Of a DNA stretch of 60,060 nt, positions 1-8,439 are shown piece by piece. The stretch is from Paenibacillus tundrae (GTDB lineage: Bacteria > Bacillota > Bacilli > Paenibacillales > Paenibacillaceae). The stretch is from positions 1 through 60,060 of the forward strand of contig NZ_JAUSTI010000026.1 of the NCBI RefSeq assembly GCF_030812775.1. The letters run 5' to 3'. The first letter of the stretch is position 1. Every line of letters starts with the position of its first letter. The notes under the pieces were generated by a model that saw nothing but the letters and a program-made list of their open reading frames with translations, did not search any database and was not told where the DNA came from. A program made the translations under genes and the position numbers.

Positions 1-92
1 CACACGTACCCATCCCGAACACGACCGTTAAGCCCTCTAGCGCCGATGGTACTTGGACCGCAGGGTCCTGGGAGAGTAGGACGCCGCCAAGC
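1..92 (+). rRNA. rrf: 5S ribosomal RNA, 3' portion
   Basis: The first 92 bases match the 3' three quarters of a Firmicutes 5S rRNA: the conserved CCGAACACG block near 15-23, the GCGCCGATGGTACT block near 40-53, and the closing GAGAGTAGGACGCCGCC at 72-88. The 5' end lies outside the window. A strong terminator follows within five bases, so this is the distal end of an rrn operon. The 3' end at about 92 is estimated by comparison with remembered Bacillus 5S. Confidence 0.95.
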
Positions 93-96
93 GAAG

Positions 97-137
97 AACC
101 ACTGCCGATGTTATTCGGTGGTGGTTTTTATTTTTTT
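97..137 (+). terminator. Rho-independent terminator of the rRNA operon
   Basis: A 12-bp stem (AACCACTGCCGA with TCGGTGGTGGTT, two G-U pairs) and a 6-nt loop are followed by a T-rich tract to 137. It sits immediately after the 5S rRNA 3' end. Confidence 0.9.
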
Positions 138-306
138 CGGAAGATCTTCTTATTTTCCGTGGATATACTTATTTAAGGGGTGCTGTGGCACCTCTTATTT
201 GACTTTGCAGGGTTCCTCTGACACACTCATAGAGAAGACATACATCACAGATCAGACCACACTGGGATGATTTCATCATTTTCTAGAGAACGGGGTGCAG
301 AATGAG

Positions 307-1482
307 ATGGAATTTCGTAAATTAACAGCAGACGCTTTTGAAGAATGCATGGCTCTTTCTGAATATGCATTTCAATTTGTAATGAAAGAGGAGCAAAGGG
401 AGAAGCGCCAAAAACAGTTTGAAAAACACAATGTATGGGGAGTTTATGATGATGGCAGCCTAGGTGCTAAGCTCCACCTTATTCCTTTTCAAACGTATAT
501 TCATGGTCGGTCATTCGACATGGGTGGTATTGCAGGTGTAGCCACTTGGCCAGAGTATAGACGAAAGGGCTGGGTAGCCGGTCTTCTCAAACACATATTG
601 GAAGAAATGAATCGCAACAAACAGAGCATTTCGTTCCTGCATCCGTTCGCGTTTGCTTTTTATCGGAAATATGGATGGGAAACATACATTGAGTACAAAA
701 AATATAAAGTGCCTATCTCGCATTTGCCTGCCAAAAAACAAACACCCGGAGTGCTGCGCAGAGGCAATCCAGATCTGGATGTTTTAAAAAGCGTATATAA
801 TGCTTATGCGGAGCGCTATAACGGAATGCTGGTTCGTGACGATGCGTGGTGGAAAGATTCGGTGCTTACGGAGGGAACCAGTCAGAAGGCCGTATATTAT
901 GATGAAGCGGGGCAAGCCCAGGGATATATATTATACGAGGTCAAGGAGCGTAAGTTCGCGATCGATGAGATCATTCATCTGAATGAAGAAGCGAGACAAG
1001 CCCTGTGGACTTTCATAGCCAATCATGACTCCATGATTGAAGAAGTTACATTACAAGCGCCAGCAAGTGACACCCTTGCTTATCAATTGGATAATCCACG
1101 AATTCAGCAAGAGATTATTCCTTATTTTATGGCTCGCATTGTGAGTGTGGAGCAATTTATTTCTCAATATCCGTTTGCCAGTCAGGATTCTCCAGTTCAG
1201 ATTGCGCTTCAGGTTAAGGATGCTCATGCACCTTGGAACGAAGGTGTGTGGCAATTAAATGTTGCCATGAATGGAACGGCTTCGATCTGGAAGGCTTCCG
1301 AACCTGCTTCTGAGGATCAGACCGTACAAATGGATATTCAATCTCTTACTGCTGTGCTGATGGGATACCGAAGACCTGCTGAGATGGCAGAGATAGGCAG
1401 AATTAATGGGCCTGCTGAGGCAATTACTGCTTTGGAGAATGCAATTCCTGTTCGTGAAACGTATTTACTTGATTTCTTCTAA
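307..1482 (+). CDS. Eis-like GNAT family N-acetyltransferase
   Basis: A 391-residue protein of the Eis/COG4552 type: an N-terminal GNAT domain, a second GNAT-like domain and a C-terminal SCP2-like domain. The acetyl-CoA site is visible near residues 83-95 (EYRRKGWVAGLL), and FAFYRKYGWE near 115-125 is typical of these enzymes. Family members acetylate amines such as aminoglycosides or lysines; the substrate here is unknown. I chose ATG 307 because GGGGTG at 292-297 is a good ribosome site nine bases upstream; an in-frame GTG at 295 lies inside that site. The gene is single, between the rRNA terminator and its own terminator, and is not part of the ctsR operon. Confidence 0.85.
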   Translation: MEFRKLTADAFEECMALSEYAFQFVMKEEQREKRQKQFEKHNVWGVYDDGSLGAKLHLIPFQTYIHGRSFDMGGIAGVATWPEYRRKGWVAGLLKHILEEMNRNKQSISFLHPFAFAFYRKYGWETYIEYKKYKVPISHLPAKKQTPGVLRRGNPDLDVLKSVYNAYAERYNGMLVRDDAWWKDSVLTEGTSQKAVYYDEAGQAQGYILYEVKERKFAIDEIIHLNEEARQALWTFIANHDSMIEEVTLQAPASDTLAYQLDNPRIQQEIIPYFMARIVSVEQFISQYPFASQDSPVQIALQVKDAHAPWNEGVWQLNVAMNGTASIWKASEPASEDQTVQMDIQSLTAVLMGYRRPAEMAEIGRINGPAEAITALENAIPVRETYLLDFF

Positions 1483-1593
1483 AGAATTAAATTGATCAAG
1501 AAATTATAAGCATTGGTTTAATTGCAGCACTGATGGTCCTATAATCACCAATCACCCGATATAGCATGAAGGCGTAACGGTAAGACAAATGGA

Positions 1594-1623
1594 CTTCTCC
1601 AGCTCTTTTGGAGAGGTTTTTTT
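1594..1623 (+). terminator. Terminator downstream of the acetyltransferase
   Basis: An 8-bp stem (CTTCTCCA with TGGAGAGG, one G-U pair) with a 7-nt loop is followed by seven T. It separates the acetyltransferase from the ctsR promoter about 50 bases downstream. Confidence 0.85.
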
Positions 1624-1675
1624 GTGTCCAAAGAATATTTCGTGTAAAATCGTAAAAAATGAATAGTGACCCCAC

Positions 1676-1703
1676 TTGGCAAACTCACAAAATATGCTAT
1701 AAT
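1676..1703 (+). promoter_or_regulatory. Sigma-A promoter of the ctsR operon
   Basis: The -35 is TTGGCA (1676-1681) and the -10 is TATAAT (1698-1703), with a 16-bp spacer. The CtsR operator begins 8 bases after the -10 element, so it covers the expected transcription start. Confidence 0.85.
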
Positions 1704-1711
1704 GTATATAA

Positions 1712-1733
1712 AGTCAAAGAAAGTCAAAGTCAA
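1712..1733 (+). promoter_or_regulatory. CtsR operator (heptad direct repeat)
   Basis: AGTCAAA (1712-1718), three bases, then AGTCAAA (1722-1728) match the known CtsR box RGTCAAA-NAN-RGTCAAA exactly. A third partial copy GTCAA follows directly (1729-1733), and an inverted copy TTTGACTTT lies at 1751-1759. The position over the start site implies autorepression of ctsR-mcsA-mcsB-clpC and release on heat or protein stress. Confidence 0.92.
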
Positions 1734-1739
1734 CTGAGA

Positions 1740-1975
1740 TCATCATTTCGTTTGACTTTCTTATGCCATCCGCTGAGTAGAGTGCGACTACACTTTTCTT
1801 TGTTTGCGGAACAGCAGTATTAAAGGACCTTCGAGCGGCCTATACTCTCCCGGTAACACTTTTGGTATCCAGATTCGGTGTTTCACGGAATGGTTAAATG
1901 GGATGAGAAGGTGCACTCTGTAGGGGCGTGTGGGTCCTTATTGACTTAACGTTTCAGACAGTGGAGGATGAGTGG
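1740..1975 (+). promoter_or_regulatory. Long structured 5' leader of ctsR
   Basis: About 250 bases separate the promoter from the ctsR start. The leader holds CCGC (1770-1773) with GCGG (1806-1809) enclosing a small hairpin, AACACT (1855-1860) with GGTGTT (1878-1883), TAGAGTGC (1778-1785) complementary to GCACTCTG (1913-1920), and AAGGACC (1823-1829) complementary to GGTCCTT (1933-1939). The last two helices cross, so they form a pseudoknot or are alternatives. I do not recognise a known riboswitch class. Confidence 0.4.
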
Positions 1976-2437
1976 ATGCGTAATATCTCTGATATTATCG
2001 AACAATATCTGAAGAGTATTCTGCATGAAAGTCCCGAAGGAATGGTTGAAATTCAGCGTAATGATCTGGCAGACCAATTCTCATGCGTGCCTTCTCAGAT
2101 TAATTACGTCATCAGCACCCGGTTTACCCTAGAGAAGGGTTATCTGGTAGAAAGCAAACGCGGTGGCGGTGGTTATGTACGTATTCAACGGATTGAACTA
2201 CCTGCTCACTCAGCACTGCATAACCATTTGCATCATAGTATTGGAGATGAGATCGGGCAGACTGCTGCTGAAGGTTTAATCTACCAACTTGAGGAAGCAC
2301 GTTTCTTGAGCAAACGAGAGGCGGGGTTGATGCGGGCGGCTGTATCGAGAGAAATTATTTTGGTCAAACTTCCTTACCGGGATCAAATTCGTGCCAGAAT
2401 GTTGAAGGCGATGTTAATATCTTTGCTCGGTAAATGA
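1976..2437 (+). CDS. ctsR: Transcriptional repressor CtsR
   Basis: A 153-residue repressor of class III heat-shock genes that binds the heptad operator as a dimer. The N-terminal winged helix-turn-helix (about 28-48, with CVPSQINYVI) is followed by the glycine wing KRGGGGYVRI (61-70). Arg62 is the wing residue reported as a target of McsB in Bacillus-type CtsR. The C-terminal four-helix region ends in PYRDQIRARMLKAML. I chose ATG 1976 because GGAGG at 1963-1967 lies eight bases upstream and the sequence then aligns with Bacillus CtsR from its NISDIIEQYL; a GTG at 1928 in the same frame lacks a site and falls in leader structure. First gene of the operon. Confidence 0.95.
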   Translation: MRNISDIIEQYLKSILHESPEGMVEIQRNDLADQFSCVPSQINYVISTRFTLEKGYLVESKRGGGGYVRIQRIELPAHSALHNHLHHSIGDEIGQTAAEGLIYQLEEARFLSKREAGLMRAAVSREIILVKLPYRDQIRARMLKAMLISLLGK

Positions 2438-2466
2438 AAACTATCGGGATCAAAGGAGGTACATCA

Positions 2467-2991
2467 ATGCTTTGCCAAGAATGCAATAATCGTCCGGCTA
2501 CACTTCATTTCACGAAGATCGTGAACGGAGAGAAGACGGAATTTCATATCTGCGAGTCATGTGCTCGTGAAAAAGGGGAAATGATTCCCGGAACAGCAGG
2601 TGGATTTTCCATTCATAACTTGTTGTCCGGTCTGCTTGATTTCGACCCATCTGGTAAGGGTGGATCTACAGGAACACCACCTGCTCAATCCCTTCGATGT
2701 GAAGAATGTGGCATGACGTATTCCCAATTTAGCAAAATCGGCCGATTCGGCTGTAGCTCATGTTATAAATATTTTGATAGCCGTTTAGACCCGTTGTTCA
2801 AAAGGGTACATGGCAGCACATCCCACGTAGGTAAAGTACCTGCAAGGGCTGGTGGTCGTATCAAGGTCAAACGTCAAATTGCAGATTTGAAGCGTACTCT
2901 TCAAGAGAGTATCACGCAAGAAGAATTCGAAGAAGCTGCTCAGATTCGTGACCAGATCAGAGAACTTGAAAAAGAAATAGCTCAAGAGTAA
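2467..2991 (+). CDS. mcsA: Protein-arginine kinase activator McsA
   Basis: A 174-residue zinc-binding protein that activates the arginine kinase McsB and takes part in stress control. Eight cysteines form four CxxC pairs (C3/C6, C29/C32, C78/C81, C96/C99), as in the family, and a UVR coiled-coil motif lies at about 137-172 (EEFEEAAQIRDQIREL). The start is ATG 2467, seven bases after AAAGGAGGT (2452-2460). An ATG at 2434 overlapping the ctsR stop would add 11 residues absent from relatives. Second gene of the ctsR operon, 29 bases after ctsR. Confidence 0.93.
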   Translation: MLCQECNNRPATLHFTKIVNGEKTEFHICESCAREKGEMIPGTAGGFSIHNLLSGLLDFDPSGKGGSTGTPPAQSLRCEECGMTYSQFSKIGRFGCSSCYKYFDSRLDPLFKRVHGSTSHVGKVPARAGGRIKVKRQIADLKRTLQESITQEEFEEAAQIRDQIRELEKEIAQE

Positions 2992-3019
2992 AGTTTGTCA
3001 TGAGTAGGAGGGATGCGTA

Positions 3020-4084
3020 ATGCCTAATCTGCCTTTTACAGAGAAGGCGCTCAGCGATTGGATGCGCAGTGATGCGGCTGATTCAGAGATCGTCATTAGC
3101 AGCCGTGTCCGAATCGCACGCAACCTACAGCATTATCCGTTTCCGATGCTTGCATCCAATGAGCAATCGGAGGAAGTGCTGAATAAGCTGAGCGAAGTAC
3201 TTCAATACGACGATGTTCATGCTTTTGGAAATTTTCACACGCTGGATCTAATTGATATTGATGAACTTGATAAACGTGTGTTGGTGGAGAAACATCTGAT
3301 TAGTCCCAGTCTTGCAAATGAATCCAAGAACGGCGCTGTCATCCTTAGTGAGGATGAATCCGTCAGTATCATGATTAATGAGGAGGATCATCTTCGGATC
3401 CAATGCCTCTATCCGGGGTTCCAGGTGAAAGAAGCCTGGGAGAAAGCTTCTGCGATAGATGATGCATTTGAAGCGCATGTGGATTATGCTTTTGATGATC
3501 GTAGAGGATACCTGACCAGTTGTCCTACCAATGTCGGTACAGGTGTAAGGGCATCCGTAATGATGCATTTGCCGGCTCTGGTCATGACACAACAGATTGG
3601 ACGTATTCTAACGGCGGTTTCCCAGGTAGGGCTTACTGTCCGAGGGATTTACGGCGAAGGTAGCGAAGCGATGGGTAACCTGTTCCAGATCTCTAACCAG
3701 ATCACGCTAGGACAGACCGAGCAAGAAGTTATCGAAAATCTGCATAGTGTTGTTTTACAGATGATTGGACATGAACGTACGGCTAGAGAGCGACTGATTA
3801 CAGACTCAAGATTGCGTATTACGGACAGGGTGATGCGTTCTTATGGCATACTGTCTCACGCTGCCATTGTGGACTCAAAGGAAGCTGCACAGCGTCTCTC
3901 GGATGTTCGTCTTGGTGTAGACCTAGGTCTGTTGGAAGGACTCACTATACAGGTGATGAACGAACTGAACGTCATGACTCAACCAGGCTTTTTGCAGAAA
4001 ACGTTCGGGGAAGATATGCGTACAGATGAACGAGATATCTACCGTGCTCAGCTCATTCGGGATACGATCAACCCCGCAAAGTGA
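3020..4084 (+). CDS. mcsB: Protein arginine kinase McsB
   Basis: A 354-residue phosphagen-kinase-fold enzyme that phosphorylates arginines on CtsR and on misfolded proteins; phosphoarginine marks substrates for ClpCP. Seen here: the nucleotide-binding SSRVRIARNL (27-36), acidic NEEDH near 120-124, the conserved cysteine loop SCPTNVGTG (167-175) and the RGIYGEGS segment near 208-215. The length is close to B. subtilis McsB (363). The start is supported by AGGAGGG at 3006-3012. Third gene of the operon; a 228-base gap separates it from clpC. Confidence 0.95.
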   Translation: MPNLPFTEKALSDWMRSDAADSEIVISSRVRIARNLQHYPFPMLASNEQSEEVLNKLSEVLQYDDVHAFGNFHTLDLIDIDELDKRVLVEKHLISPSLANESKNGAVILSEDESVSIMINEEDHLRIQCLYPGFQVKEAWEKASAIDDAFEAHVDYAFDDRRGYLTSCPTNVGTGVRASVMMHLPALVMTQQIGRILTAVSQVGLTVRGIYGEGSEAMGNLFQISNQITLGQTEQEVIENLHSVVLQMIGHERTARERLITDSRLRITDRVMRSYGILSHAAIVDSKEAAQRLSDVRLGVDLGLLEGLTIQVMNELNVMTQPGFLQKTFGEDMRTDERDIYRAQLIRDTINPAK

Positions 4085-4312
4085 GGTAGCTTTTCCAGAA
4101 TTATAAATGAGGTTTCACGCTGCAATTGCAGCTTTTATATAATAAGGCAGATTTACATCAGGTCATTGTGACGAATCTACAAAATTGATGTGAAATGCTT
4201 AATGATTTTATTCGCAGCATGGCTGCAGACAACGTGTTATAAAGAATACGGTGGAGAGCTTGGTTCAGTTGCTCTAACCCGTTTTATCCAAAACCATGGA
4301 GGTGCAGGAGAT

Positions 4313-6772
4313 ATGATGTTTGGAAGATTTACGGAACGTGCCCAAAAGGTACTCGCATTAGCGCAGGAAGAAGCTGTCCGTCTCGGTCATAATAACATCG
4401 GTACTGAGCACATTTTGCTCGGCCTCATTCGTGAAGGCGAAGGTATTGCAGCCAAAGCGCTGATCGGCCTGGGACTCGGATTGGAAAAAATTCAGGATGA
4501 AGTAGAAACGCTGATTGGCCGTGGTCAGGAGCAACCTACTAACATTGCATATACGCCTCGTGCGAAGAAAGTAATTGAGCTATCTATGGATGAAGCCCGC
4601 AAATTGGGACACACATATGTAGGAACAGAACACATCTTGCTTGGATTGATCCGTGAAGGTGAAGGTGTAGCAGCACGTGTACTTAATAACTTAGGTATTA
4701 GCTTGAACAAAGCTCGTCAGCAAGTACTTCAATTGCTGGGTAGTAGCGAAGCAGTATCAAGTCATAACGGAACACCTGCTAATGTTAGCACGCCAACACT
4801 CGACAGCCTGGCTCGTGACCTCACGGCTTATGCGAGGGAAAACAACCTTGACCCTGTAATCGGACGTAGCAAAGAGATTGAGCGCGTAATTCAAGTGCTG
4901 AGTCGTCGTACGAAGAACAATCCGGTATTGATTGGTGAACCAGGGGTAGGTAAGACGGCGATTGCTGAAGGGCTTGCCCAAAAAATCATTGCAAACGAGA
5001 TTCCAGAAACATTGCGTGATAAACGTGTTATGACACTGGATATGGGTTCAGTTGTAGCAGGTACGAAATACCGTGGTGAATTCGAAGATCGTTTGAAAAA
5101 AATTATGGATGAGATTCGCCAAGCAGGTAACATCGTCCTGTTTATCGATGAGTTGCATACTTTAATCGGTGCAGGTGGAGCAGAAGGTGCAATCGATGCT
5201 TCTAACATTCTGAAGCCAGCTCTGGCTCGTGGAGAATTGCAGTGCATTGGTGCAACAACGCTGGATGAATATCGTAAATATATTGAAAAAGATGCAGCTC
5301 TTGAGCGTCGTTTCCAACCTATTACGGTGGATCAACCATCCCCAGAAGAAGCTATTCAAATTTTGCACGGCTTGCGTGACCGTTATGAAGCCCACCACCG
5401 TGTGAAAATTACAGATGAAGCAATTGTACAGGCGGTTAAATTGTCTGATCGATATATTACTGACCGTTTCCTGCCGGACAAAGCGATCGACTTGATTGAT
5501 GAAGCGGGTTCTAAAGTAAGATTGAACTCATATACAGTACCACCAAACTTGAAACAATTGGAAAGCCGTCTGGAAGATATCCGCAAGGAAAAAGATGCAG
5601 CGGTGCAAAGCCAAGAATTTGAGAAGGCGGCAGCTCTGCGTGATACAGAACAAAAAATCCGTGAAGAGCTAGATGTAACGAAGAACCAATGGAAAGAAAA
5701 ACAAGGTCGCACAGATTCTGAGGTAACACCTGAGGATATCGCACAAGTGGTAGCCAACTGGACTGGAATTCCGGTGAACAAGCTGAAAGAAGAAGAAACG
5801 CAGCGCTTGATGAATCTGGAGCAAATTCTCCATGAACGTGTTATCGGTCAAGATGAAGCTGTGAAATCTGTCAGCCGTGCTGTACGTCGTGCTCGTGCTG
5901 GTCTGAAAGATCCGAAACGTCCAATGGGTTCATTTATCTTCCTCGGACCTACTGGGGTTGGTAAAACCGAGCTGGCTCGTGCGCTGGCTGAAGCGATGTT
6001 TGGTGATGAGAATGCAGTCATTCGTATCGATATGTCTGAGTATGGTGAGAAACACTCCACGTCAAGATTGGTCGGAGCGCCTCCAGGATATGTCGGTTAC
6101 GAAGAAGGCGGTCAGTTGACAGAGAAAGTTCGTCGCAAACCTTACTCCGTTGTGCTCTTGGATGAAGTCGAGAAAGCACACCCAGAAGTGTTCAACATTC
6201 TGTTGCAAGTGCTTGAAGATGGTCGTCTGACAGATTCCAAAGGCCGTGTAGTTGACTTCCGCAACACATTGATCATTCTGACATCCAATGTGGGTGCAGA
6301 AGCGATTAAACGTAACTCTACACTCGGATTCACTGCTGTGGTAGATGCAGGAGCAGATTATGATAACATGAAGGGTAAAGTAATGGATGAGCTGAAGAAA
6401 AGCTTCCGTCCAGAATTCCTTAACCGGATTGATGAAATTATCGTCTTCCATTCTCTCGAAGAAAAACACATCGCTGAAATTGTTACACTCATGAGTGAAG
6501 AACTTCGGAAACGACTGCGTGAATACGAAGTGGACTTCGAGCTTACGGACAATGCGAAGGCATTCCTTGCCAAAGCGGGCTTTGATCCAGCTTATGGTGC
6601 ACGTCCACTACGTCGGGCAATCCAGAAGCACATCGAAGACAAATTGTCAGAAGAGTTGCTCACAGGCAATGTGATCAAAGGTGATTCCTTGCTCATTGAT
6701 GAGGATAATGGCGCCTTGTCTGTAACTAAAAAAGATATTGTTCCGTCCACGGAAGAGATCGAAACGAAGTAA
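4313..6772 (+). CDS. clpC: ATP-dependent Clp protease ATPase subunit ClpC
   Basis: An 819-residue Hsp100 unfoldase that feeds substrates to ClpP. Order: two Clp_N repeats (about 1-145), AAA domain 1 with Walker A GEPGVGKT (about 207-214), a UVR middle domain around 432 (SQEFEKAAALRD) that binds McsB-type adaptors, AAA domain 2 with Walker A GPTGVGKT (about 544-551), and the ClpP-docking loop as LGF (STLGFTAV). I start at ATG 4313 (MMFGRF, as in Bacillus) with GGAGGTG and AGGAG just upstream; ATG 4316 is equally possible. An open frame runs back to 4190 but has no ribosome site and no family similarity. Last gene of the ctsR operon. Confidence 0.95.
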   Translation: MMFGRFTERAQKVLALAQEEAVRLGHNNIGTEHILLGLIREGEGIAAKALIGLGLGLEKIQDEVETLIGRGQEQPTNIAYTPRAKKVIELSMDEARKLGHTYVGTEHILLGLIREGEGVAARVLNNLGISLNKARQQVLQLLGSSEAVSSHNGTPANVSTPTLDSLARDLTAYARENNLDPVIGRSKEIERVIQVLSRRTKNNPVLIGEPGVGKTAIAEGLAQKIIANEIPETLRDKRVMTLDMGSVVAGTKYRGEFEDRLKKIMDEIRQAGNIVLFIDELHTLIGAGGAEGAIDASNILKPALARGELQCIGATTLDEYRKYIEKDAALERRFQPITVDQPSPEEAIQILHGLRDRYEAHHRVKITDEAIVQAVKLSDRYITDRFLPDKAIDLIDEAGSKVRLNSYTVPPNLKQLESRLEDIRKEKDAAVQSQEFEKAAALRDTEQKIREELDVTKNQWKEKQGRTDSEVTPEDIAQVVANWTGIPVNKLKEEETQRLMNLEQILHERVIGQDEAVKSVSRAVRRARAGLKDPKRPMGSFIFLGPTGVGKTELARALAEAMFGDENAVIRIDMSEYGEKHSTSRLVGAPPGYVGYEEGGQLTEKVRRKPYSVVLLDEVEKAHPEVFNILLQVLEDGRLTDSKGRVVDFRNTLIILTSNVGAEAIKRNSTLGFTAVVDAGADYDNMKGKVMDELKKSFRPEFLNRIDEIIVFHSLEEKHIAEIVTLMSEELRKRLREYEVDFELTDNAKAFLAKAGFDPAYGARPLRRAIQKHIEDKLSEELLTGNVIKGDSLLIDEDNGALSVTKKDIVPSTEEIETK

Positions 6773-6815
6773 CCCAATCGGGATCATTCGTTAAGAGATT
6801 CGTGGGAATGACTAA

Positions 6816-6849
6816 AGACCTTTCTGGCCTATGCCAGAGAGGTCTTTTT
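6816..6849 (+). terminator. Terminator of the ctsR-clpC operon
   Basis: A 13-bp stem (AGACCTTTCTGGC with GCCAGAGAGGTCT, one G-U pair) with a 4-nt loop is followed by five T. It lies 43 bases after the clpC stop. Confidence 0.92.
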
Positions 6850-7058
6850 GCAATCTGACCCTTCTGGCTTCTTAGCACTGATGAAGTGGCAATAACAGGA
6901 GTAGAAGTTTCAGGAACATGTGTAAAGTTTACGATAATCCTTTACGAAAAATCTCAAACAATGGTAAACTTTTATTAACCCTGCACGTTAGGAAATTGGG
7001 GCAAAATTCGTCGAATAATGCAAAATGCTGTTATAAAATAAATGGTAGGAGTGCTGAA

Positions 7059-8426
7059 GTGGCCAAAGTAAAAACCAAGTTTCAATGTACGGAATGCGGC
7101 TATGAAGCCCCCAAATGGTATGGTAAGTGTCCAGGTTGTCAGTCATGGAATTCAATGATAGAAGAAACTGAAACGGTGGTCAAAACACAAGGGAGGAATT
7201 CTCCCCTATTTGACAGTAAAGATAAACCGCTTCCTATCATAGATATAGATAGCGGTCAGGAGCCGCGAGTGCAGACTGGAATCGGAGAACTGAACCGTGT
7301 ATTGGGTGGCGGGATCGTTCCAGGTTCTCTCGTTCTGGTGGGCGGAGATCCAGGTATCGGAAAATCAACATTGATGTTGCAGACGTCTCATGCGTTGACA
7401 CATTCAGGTTTACGAGTGTTATATGTATCGGGCGAGGAATCGGTAAAACAAACCAAATTAAGAGCAGATCGGCTTGGCGCACTCTCTCCTGAACTGTATG
7501 TACTGTGTGAAACCAATATGGAACGTGTTGAGGAAGCGGTGGAGCAGATCCAGCCGCATTTTCTTGTCATCGACTCGATTCAGACAGTATATTTGCCCGA
7601 AGTTACCAGTGCGCCGGGAAGTGTAGCCCAGGTAAGGGAATGTACATCAAGGTTCATGCGAATCGCCAAAGGCCGAGGCATTGCAACGGTTCTCGTAGGG
7701 CATGTTACCAAGGAAGGTGCTATTGCTGGGCCACGTATGCTAGAACATATGGTGGATTGTGTGCTCTATTTCGAAGGGGAGCGTCACCATACGTATCGTC
7801 TATTGCGGGCAGTGAAGAATCGTTTTGGTTCCACGAATGAGATCGGTATTTTTGAAATGGGTGAAGATGGACTTCGTGAAGTCGGTAATCCATCAGAGCT
7901 CTTTCTGTCGGAACGTCCACTCGGCGTAGCTGGATCTACGGTGGTAGCGAGTATGGAAGGAACACGTCCCTTACTCGTGGAGCTACAGGCATTGATCTCT
8001 GCCACTCATTTCCCTTCTCCGCGTCGTATGGCGACAGGCATAGATCACCACCGGTTAAACTTGATCATCGCTGTATTGGAGAAACGGATGGGGATGTTTC
8101 TACAAACCCAGGATGCCTATCTTAATGTAGCGGGGGGCGTACGCCTAGATGAACCTGCTGTGGATTTGGCAGTTGCAATCAGCATCGCTTCTAGTCTAAG
8201 AGATGTACCAACCAAACCAGACGATGTCATATTTGGCGAAATTGGTTTGACGGGTGAAGTTCGAGCTGTATCACGAGCCGAACAACGTGTGAAGGAAGCC
8301 GAGAAGCTTGGCTTCAAACGAGTCATTTTACCAGAAAAAAGCTTAAAGGGCTGGAAACATCCTCGCGGGATACAACTGATCGGTGTAAATACCGTGGCAG
8401 ATGCACTAGCGGTCGCTTTAGATTAG
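7059..8426 (+). CDS. radA: DNA repair protein RadA
   Basis: A 455-residue branch-migration ATPase for homologous recombination. An N-terminal zinc finger (C10, C13, C24, C27) precedes a RecA-like core with Walker A GDPGIGKST (about 95-103) and the RadA signature KNRFG (about 252-256). The Lon-like C-terminal domain (about 280-455) ends in ADALAVAL. The start is GTG 7059, seven bases after AGGAG (7047-7051), giving MAKVKTKFQC as in relatives; an open frame extends back to 6918 without a ribosome site. A perfect GTAAAGTTTAC palindrome and its partner GTAAACTTT lie upstream at 6922-6972. Confidence 0.95.
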   Translation: MAKVKTKFQCTECGYEAPKWYGKCPGCQSWNSMIEETETVVKTQGRNSPLFDSKDKPLPIIDIDSGQEPRVQTGIGELNRVLGGGIVPGSLVLVGGDPGIGKSTLMLQTSHALTHSGLRVLYVSGEESVKQTKLRADRLGALSPELYVLCETNMERVEEAVEQIQPHFLVIDSIQTVYLPEVTSAPGSVAQVRECTSRFMRIAKGRGIATVLVGHVTKEGAIAGPRMLEHMVDCVLYFEGERHHTYRLLRAVKNRFGSTNEIGIFEMGEDGLREVGNPSELFLSERPLGVAGSTVVASMEGTRPLLVELQALISATHFPSPRRMATGIDHHRLNLIIAVLEKRMGMFLQTQDAYLNVAGGVRLDEPAVDLAVAISIASSLRDVPTKPDDVIFGEIGLTGEVRAVSRAEQRVKEAEKLGFKRVILPEKSLKGWKHPRGIQLIGVNTVADALAVALD

Positions 8427-8439
8427 GGGGCATAACAAG

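Noticed and set aside
46..270. Open frame over the 5S rRNA end and terminator
   Set aside because: It reads through structural RNA and a terminator hairpin, has no ribosome site and no protein likeness.
4190..4312. N-terminal extension of ClpC by 41 residues
   Set aside because: No ribosome site at the upstream ATG; Bacillus ClpC begins with MMFGRF, which has strong sites just before it.
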